From contig NZ_CP109444.1 of NCBI RefSeq assembly GCF_036227225.1, positions 868,001 through 932,000 on the forward strand: a stretch of 64,000 nucleotides of DNA, read 5' to 3'. A program made the translations under genes and the position numbers. Shown here one piece after another: positions 59,828 to 64,000 of this stretch. The first letter of the stretch is position 1; every line of letters begins with the position of its first letter. The notes under the pieces were generated by a model that saw only the letters and a program-made list of their open reading frames with translations, did not search any database and was not told the origin of the DNA. The stretch comes from Streptomyces sp. NBC_01478 (GTDB taxonomy: Bacteria > Actinomycetota > Actinomycetes > Streptomycetales > Streptomycetaceae).

Positions 59828-61273
59828 GTGCCTGTCAACGAGGACTCGTTCACCAACTGGAAGACCCGCGAGGAGATCGCGGAGTCGATGATCCCGATGA
59901 TCGGGAAGCTGCACCGCGAGCGGGACGTCACTGTCCTGCTGCACAGCCGTTCCCTGGTCAACAAGTCGGTGGTCAGCATCCTCAAGACCCACCGGTTCGC
60001 CCGCCAGATCGACGGCGAGGAGCTCTCCGTCACCGAGACCCTCCCCTATCTGCGGACGCTCACCACGCTCGACCTGGGCCCCTCCCAGATCGACATCGGC
60101 ATGCTCACCGCGACCCATCGCAGCGACGAACGCGGCCTGTCCGTCGAGGAGTTCACCGCCGAGGCCGTCGCCGGTGCCACGGGCGCCGAGAAGATCGAGC
60201 GCCGCGAGGGACGCGACGTCGTCCTCTACGGCTTCGGCCGCATCGGCCGCCTGGTCGCCCGCCTGCTCATCGAGAAGGCCGGCTCGGGCAACGGACTGCG
60301 GCTGCGCGCCGTCGTCGTCCGCAAGGGCGGCGACCAGGACATCGTGAAGCGCGCCTCGCTGCTGCGCCGCGACTCGATCCACGGCCCCTTCCAGGGCACG
60401 ATCACCGTCGACGAGGCGAGCGGCACGATCATCGCCAACGGCAACGAGATCAAGGTGATCTACGCGGGCGACCCCTCCGAGGTCGACTACACGGCGTACG
60501 GCATCAAGGACGCCATCCTCATCGACAACACGGGCAAGTGGCGTGACCGGGAAGGACTTTCGCAGCATCTGCGGCCCGGGATCGACAAGGTCGTGCTGAC
60601 CGCGCCCGGCAAGGGCGACGTCCCCAACATCGTGCACGGCGTCAACCACGACACGATCAAGCCGGACGAGCAGATCCTGTCCTGCGCGTCCTGCACCACC
60701 AACGCGATCGTGCCGCCGCTGAAGGCGATGGCCGACGAGTACGGTGTGCTGCGCGGCCATGTGGAGACCGTCCACTCGTTCACCAACGACCAGAACCTGC
60801 TGGACAATTACCACAAGGCCGACCGTCGCGGCCGTTCGGCGCCGCTCAACATGGTGATCACCGAGACCGGTGCCGCCTCCGCCGTCGCCAAGGCGCTGCC
60901 CGACCTGAAGGCGCCGATCACCGGCAGCTCGATCCGCGTCCCGGTGCCGGACGTGTCGATCGCGATCCTCAGCCTGCGGCTCGGCCGCGAGACCACCCGC
61001 GCCGAGGTCCTCGACCACCTCCGCCAGGTCTCGCTGACGTCCCCGCTCAAACGGCAGATCGACTTCACCACCGCCCCCGACGCGGTGTCGAGCGACTTCA
61101 TGGGCTCACGCCACGCCTCGATCATCGACGCGGGCGCCACCAAGGTCGACGGCGACAACGCGATCCTCTACCTCTGGTACGACAACGAGTTCGGCTACTC
61201 CTGCCAGGTCGTCCGCGTGGTCCAGCACGTCTCCGGGGTCGAGTACCCGACGTACCCCGCACCGGCTGTCTGA
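59828..61273 (+). CDS. gap: Glyceraldehyde-3-phosphate dehydrogenase, long form
   Basis: A 481-residue GAPDH. The first 128 residues are an extra helical region (ESMIPMIGKLHRERDVTVLL). The NAD domain then starts with LYGFGRIGRLVARLL near residue 131, and the catalytic Cys-289 is in SCASCTTNAIVPPL. HSFTNDQNLLDNYHKADRRG and YDNEFGYSCQVV complete the family motifs. Ordinary GAPDHs are about 335 residues. This longer type occurs as a second GAPDH in Streptomyces. GTG 59828 is taken as start. Its role (glycolysis or gluconeogenesis) cannot be read off. Confidence 0.93.
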   Translation: MPVNEDSFTNWKTREEIAESMIPMIGKLHRERDVTVLLHSRSLVNKSVVSILKTHRFARQIDGEELSVTETLPYLRTLTTLDLGPSQIDIGMLTATHRSDERGLSVEEFTAEAVAGATGAEKIERREGRDVVLYGFGRIGRLVARLLIEKAGSGNGLRLRAVVVRKGGDQDIVKRASLLRRDSIHGPFQGTITVDEASGTIIANGNEIKVIYAGDPSEVDYTAYGIKDAILIDNTGKWRDREGLSQHLRPGIDKVVLTAPGKGDVPNIVHGVNHDTIKPDEQILSCASCTTNAIVPPLKAMADEYGVLRGHVETVHSFTNDQNLLDNYHKADRRGRSAPLNMVITETGAASAVAKALPDLKAPITGSSIRVPVPDVSIAILSLRLGRETTRAEVLDHLRQVSLTSPLKRQIDFTTAPDAVSSDFMGSRHASIIDAGATKVDGDNAILYLWYDNEFGYSCQVVRVVQHVSGVEYPTYPAPAV

Positions 61274-61293
61274 CCCGGGCACGCTGCACGTGT

Positions 61294-61333
61294 GACGGCC
61301 CGGCCGCCCCCAACTGCGGGCGGCCGGGCCGTC
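61294..61333. terminator. 16-bp hairpin between convergent genes
   Basis: GACGGCCCGGCCGCCC (61294-61309) and GGGCGGCCGGGCCGTC (61318-61333) are exact complements with an eight-base loop, between the GAPDH and DUF1996 genes. Confidence 0.87.
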
Positions 61334-61354
61334 GTTGTCACAGAGTGCGCTGTG

Positions 61355-63472
61355 TCAACGGGAACTGCGCTTGCCTCGGTACAGCACCACGAACCCGGCG
61401 ACGAGCAGCAGCGCTCCGGCCACGGCGGGCCACAGATTCGCGCCGGTCTCCGCCAGCCCGCCCTGCGCCTGCGGTTGGTTCGGGCCTACGGCCGCGTAGC
61501 TCTCCCCGCCCGAGGACGAGGCGGGCGGTGTCGTCACGGGGCTGCCGACCTGGCCGCCGGAGCCGTTGTCCGAACTCCCCTGCGTCTCGGTCGACTTGGA
61601 CCCTTCGGTCTTCGTGTCGGCCTTGGGGACCGACACGGCGGTCGTCAGATCTCCGGGGTCGGTGGTCTGGGTGTCGGTGGGCTCGGGGGCATTGGCCCCG
61701 GTGTCCGGCGCGCTCGTCGCGGGATCCGCGGAGGGCTGGTGACCGGAGTTGCCGCCGCCGTTGCCGCCGCTCCCCTCGTTGCCACCGTTCCCGCCGTTGC
61801 CGCCGGGCTCGTCGGACGCGGTGTCGGTGGGAGCCGCCGTGGCGGTGTCGGTCGCCGACGGGGACTCCTGCGGCTCACCCGAACCGCCGCCCGTACCCGA
61901 GCCGCCGCCCGAACCGTCACCCGATCCACCGCCGGAACCCGAACCCCCGCCGGAACCGGGGTCGTTGTCCGTGCCGGCGCCGCACTTCTCGCCGTTGTTG
62001 ATGCAGTTGACCATGTCCTTCATCAGGCCCTCGTCGAAGACGTTGATGAAGTCACCGTGGTCCGTGACGGGCTTGTGCTGCTGCTCGGGGAAGGAGTCCA
62101 CCGCGAACAGCGGGGTCGTCTTCCCGCCGTCCTGAAGGCTCGGCGCGTCGACGTCGTAGACGATCCGCTGCACCAGTTGCGGGATGGCCTCGAAGCCCGC
62201 CGGGCAGGAGCCGTCGGCGGCCTCGAAGGCCACGTGGGTGCGGTGGTTGGCGCTGTCGATGTTGCGGCCGTCCCAGCAGCTCTGGAACTTGAAGGTGCGC
62301 ACCACGTCACTGCCCGCCGGACACAGCGGGTACTTGTCCTTGAGCTGCCGGTCCTCGAACCCGGTGCAGCTCCAGGAGGCGTTGGCGTTGGCCGGGCCGT
62401 TCACGAAGGCCTTCGCGTCGCCGGTGATGATGCGCAGCAGACGCGGCATCTCGACGACCTTGCTCTGCGGGTTGCCCACGAACGTCAGCGTGGCTGCCTT
62501 CGCCGTCACGATCTGACCGGAGTTGCCCTCCGTGCCGCCGCCGGGCTTGTCGGCGTCCTGCTCCTGCTTGCCGTTCTGGAGGCGCAACACGGGCCAGTAG
62601 TAAGTGGACTTGTCGCCCGGGTTCTCACAGCTCGTGTCGGCCTTCGCCAGAACGTCGTCGCTGGCGAAGGCGTTGTTGGACTGGTTGCCGATGTAGTCGT
62701 GGAAGTGGTGGGCGCCGTTGGTGACACCGGGCGCGACGATCACGTTGTCGGAGTTGAACAGGCCGTTCTCGTTCACGCCGCACGCGGTGACGAACGTGCC
62801 GCGGGAGGCGTTCGCCTGTTCCTGCGGGGCGTTCACGTTGGGCTGTACGGAGGTGATGTCCGCGTAGTCCGAGGCGACGGGCCCGTTGGTGGACTGCTGG
62901 TTGCCCTGCTGGCCCTGGCCGTCACCCTGCTGCTGGTCCTGGCCGGTCGGGTCGGCGCTACCGCTCTGGTCGTCGCCGCCGCTCTGGTCGCCGTTCGTCG
63001 GGGCGATCAGCGTGCAGCCGGCCAGTTCGTCGAGTCCCTCGGGGCGGTCCCCGACCCGTGCGATGGCGTCGTCGATCCGGGCGATGGTCGCGGCGCGCTT
63101 CTCCTTCAACGGATTCATGATCGCGTTGTCGGCGAAGGACGCGTCCTGGCGTATGGACTCAGTCGAGTCCTTCAACTTCTGGTAGGCCTCGGTTATCTGC
63201 TGGTCCAGAAGCGCGAGTTGGGTGTCGACCTCGGTCTTCGCCTCATCGGGGACCGTCGTCAACTGGGTGCCCACGTCCGGGCAGTCGATCGTCGCGCCGT
63301 CCGACGCCGCGTCCGGGGAACCCTGCTGGGAGGAGTCACCGCCCCAGCCGCCTTCGGACGCCGACGCGTAGACGTTCGCCGCCACCAGTCCTCCGCCGCC
63401 CAGCATCAGGGCGACTGCTGCCATCGTCGCGCGTCGTGCGCCTGTGGGGCGTCTGCGCGTGTTGCGTGCCAA
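61355..63472 (-). CDS. Sortase-anchored DUF1996 surface protein
   Basis: A 705-residue exported protein. The signal peptide is at about residues 1-38 (RRATMAAVALMLGGGGLVAANVYA). Then comes a helical region, and a DUF1996 domain at about 215-455 with THAHHFHDY-type NGAHHFHDYIGNQ, VTACGVNENGLF and SYSWPVL-type STYYWPVLRL motifs. A Gly/Ser/Pro and Asp/Thr-rich stalk of 200 residues follows. The sorting signal LAETG (673-677), a hydrophobic segment and KRSSR end the protein. LAxTG is the class E sortase site in Streptomyces. The start is TTG 63472 with GGAG eight bases upstream. DUF1996 function is unknown. Confidence 0.93.
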   Translation of the reverse strand: MARNTRRRPTGARRATMAAVALMLGGGGLVAANVYASASEGGWGGDSSQQGSPDAASDGATIDCPDVGTQLTTVPDEAKTEVDTQLALLDQQITEAYQKLKDSTESIRQDASFADNAIMNPLKEKRAATIARIDDAIARVGDRPEGLDELAGCTLIAPTNGDQSGGDDQSGSADPTGQDQQQGDGQGQQGNQQSTNGPVASDYADITSVQPNVNAPQEQANASRGTFVTACGVNENGLFNSDNVIVAPGVTNGAHHFHDYIGNQSNNAFASDDVLAKADTSCENPGDKSTYYWPVLRLQNGKQEQDADKPGGGTEGNSGQIVTAKAATLTFVGNPQSKVVEMPRLLRIITGDAKAFVNGPANANASWSCTGFEDRQLKDKYPLCPAGSDVVRTFKFQSCWDGRNIDSANHRTHVAFEAADGSCPAGFEAIPQLVQRIVYDVDAPSLQDGGKTTPLFAVDSFPEQQHKPVTDHGDFINVFDEGLMKDMVNCINNGEKCGAGTDNDPGSGGGSGSGGGSGDGSGGGSGTGGGSGEPQESPSATDTATAAPTDTASDEPGGNGGNGGNEGSGGNGGGNSGHQPSADPATSAPDTGANAPEPTDTQTTDPGDLTTAVSVPKADTKTEGSKSTETQGSSDNGSGGQVGSPVTTPPASSSGGESYAAVGPNQPQAQGGLAETGANLWPAVAGALLLVAGFVVLYRGKRSSR

Positions 63473-63749
63473 GGAAGTTGCTCCTACACGTATCGGTCGG
63501 CCCGGATCGTCCCGGCATGGAAATCCCCCGACCCAATACGGAACCGAACCCCGGTGTGTTCAACCGTCCCAAAAATTCATAGCGACCTCATATGGATCAC
63601 CCGGCCCGGCGGGCCCATGAACCCTCGACGCACCAGGTGAAGTATCTGGGCGAGGTAAAGGTCACAAAAACGTATCGGACATATCGCGCTTCAACCTTCA
63701 CACGAGGCACACACGTTGGCTAAGTTGACGCTCAGGCCGTACGACCTAC

Positions 63750-63936
63750 TCCGGCGATCAGCGCCGGGCCGCGCGGCTTGCGCCGAATCCGGCGTGCCGC
63801 TCGCGGCAGCCGGAACCGGGGACCCAACCGACTTGGGGTGAATCGGCCCAACCGCCCTTCCGGGCAAGGGCCGTAGGGCAAACCTTCCGTGATCGCCGCC
63901 CGAACCCGACAGCTAACTCGGTAGGCGCGATACGGA
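63750..63936 (+). ncRNA. c-di-AMP riboswitch (ydaO-yuaA element)
   Basis: The segment has conserved blocks of the ydaO element in order: GCCGAATCCGGCGTGCC, ACTTGGGGTGAATCGG, GTAGGGCAAACCTTCCG and GACAGCTAACTCGGTAGGCGC. Closing strands TCCG/CGGA and GCGCC/GGCGC pair the ends (63750-63765 with 63924-63936). The right end abuts the ribosome binding site GGAAGGA of the following gene. In Streptomyces such switches turn off cell-wall hydrolase genes when c-di-AMP is high. TTGACG at 63725-63730 may be the -35 box. From 63473 to 63724 I see only AT-rich, promoter-like sequence and no gene. Confidence 0.88.
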
Positions 63937-63951
63937 AGGAGCACGTCTGCC

Positions 63952-64000
63952 ATGCCGGCAGAACGAGGTACGCGCACCGGAGGCAGTGGCCCCACCGTGG
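63952..64000 (+). CDS. Riboswitch-controlled gene, 5' end only
   Basis: ATG 63952 lies 11 bases after GGAAGGA and about 16 bases after the riboswitch. Only 16 codons are visible (MPAERGTRTGGSG...), too few to identify it. In actinobacteria, c-di-AMP riboswitches usually precede secreted cell-wall lytic enzymes such as Rpf or NlpC/P60 proteins, so that is the best guess. No signal peptide is visible yet. Confidence 0.55.
   Translation, partial: MPAERGTRTGGSGPTV

Overview
The window is Streptomyces-like chromosome. GC content is very high, GTG starts and AGGAGG-type ribosome binding sites are common, and the gene content is typical of the genus: a WhiB-like protein, LAL-type LuxR regulators, an XRE(DUF5753)/DUF397 pair, a DUF1996 surface protein with a LAxTG sorting signal, a GH18 chitinase, and a c-di-AMP-type riboswitch. 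About 58 protein genes are supported. I saw no rRNA, tRNA, CRISPR array, transposase or phage gene.

Region by region. 1-9.4 kb: two large LAL regulators (the first cut by the left edge), a coiled-coil protein, a DUF1003/WhiB operon, a fused kinase-like/flippase-like membrane protein and an HdeD-type membrane protein. 9.5-14.1 kb: MarR regulator, truncated tautomerase, cytochrome P450, the C-terminal remnant of an altronate-dehydratase-family gene, a DinB-fold protein, a GlxA-type AraC regulator and a cysteine hydrolase. 14.2-25.5 kb: pyruvate carboxylase, secreted chitinase behind paired direct repeats, an ion-channel-like protein, an M20 carboxypeptidase with an AbgT transporter and a divergent double-domain Lrp regulator, and a large membrane protein. 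25.5-31 kb: an IclR-controlled lower meta-cleavage operon (hydratase, acylating dehydrogenase, aldolase), an XRE/SDR divergent pair and a second flippase-like protein. 32-36.5 kb: a degenerate tandem repeat array at the 3' end of an MFS exporter, then two related TetR regulators around a DUF2993 protein.

36.6-43.4 kb is a signalling region: SigB/SigF-type sigma factor, SpoIIE-type phosphatase, RsbW-like ATPase, XRE/DUF397 pair and two related SAM-dependent methyltransferases. 43.4-47 kb: secreted GH5 glycosidase with an elaborate promoter, then a SnoaL/SDR/TetR unit with four operator-like palindromes. 47-56 kb is a catabolic locus: RidA-like protein, XRE-cupin regulator, alpha/beta hydrolase, branched-chain 2-oxoacid dehydrogenase E2/E1beta/E1alpha, an HSD10-like dehydrogenase, an acyl-CoA dehydrogenase, an AsnC regulator and a class II aldolase. 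TTGCC/GGCAA-type operators recur at several of its promoters. 56-61.3 kb: MpaB-like oxygenase, a cold-shock protein with a terminator-like leader, a DEAD-box helicase whose ribosome binding site lies in a hairpin, and a long-form GAPDH. 61.3-64 kb: DUF1996 surface protein, then the riboswitch and the first codons of the gene it controls, cut by the right edge.

No single gene cluster here looks like a wholly new system. The strongest unexplained signals are regulatory: the recurring operator across the 2-oxoacid dehydrogenase locus, the hairpin over the helicase ribosome binding site, the leader terminator before the cold-shock gene, and the paired sites around the GH5 promoter. All functional statements come from sequence reading and family knowledge; no database search was run.
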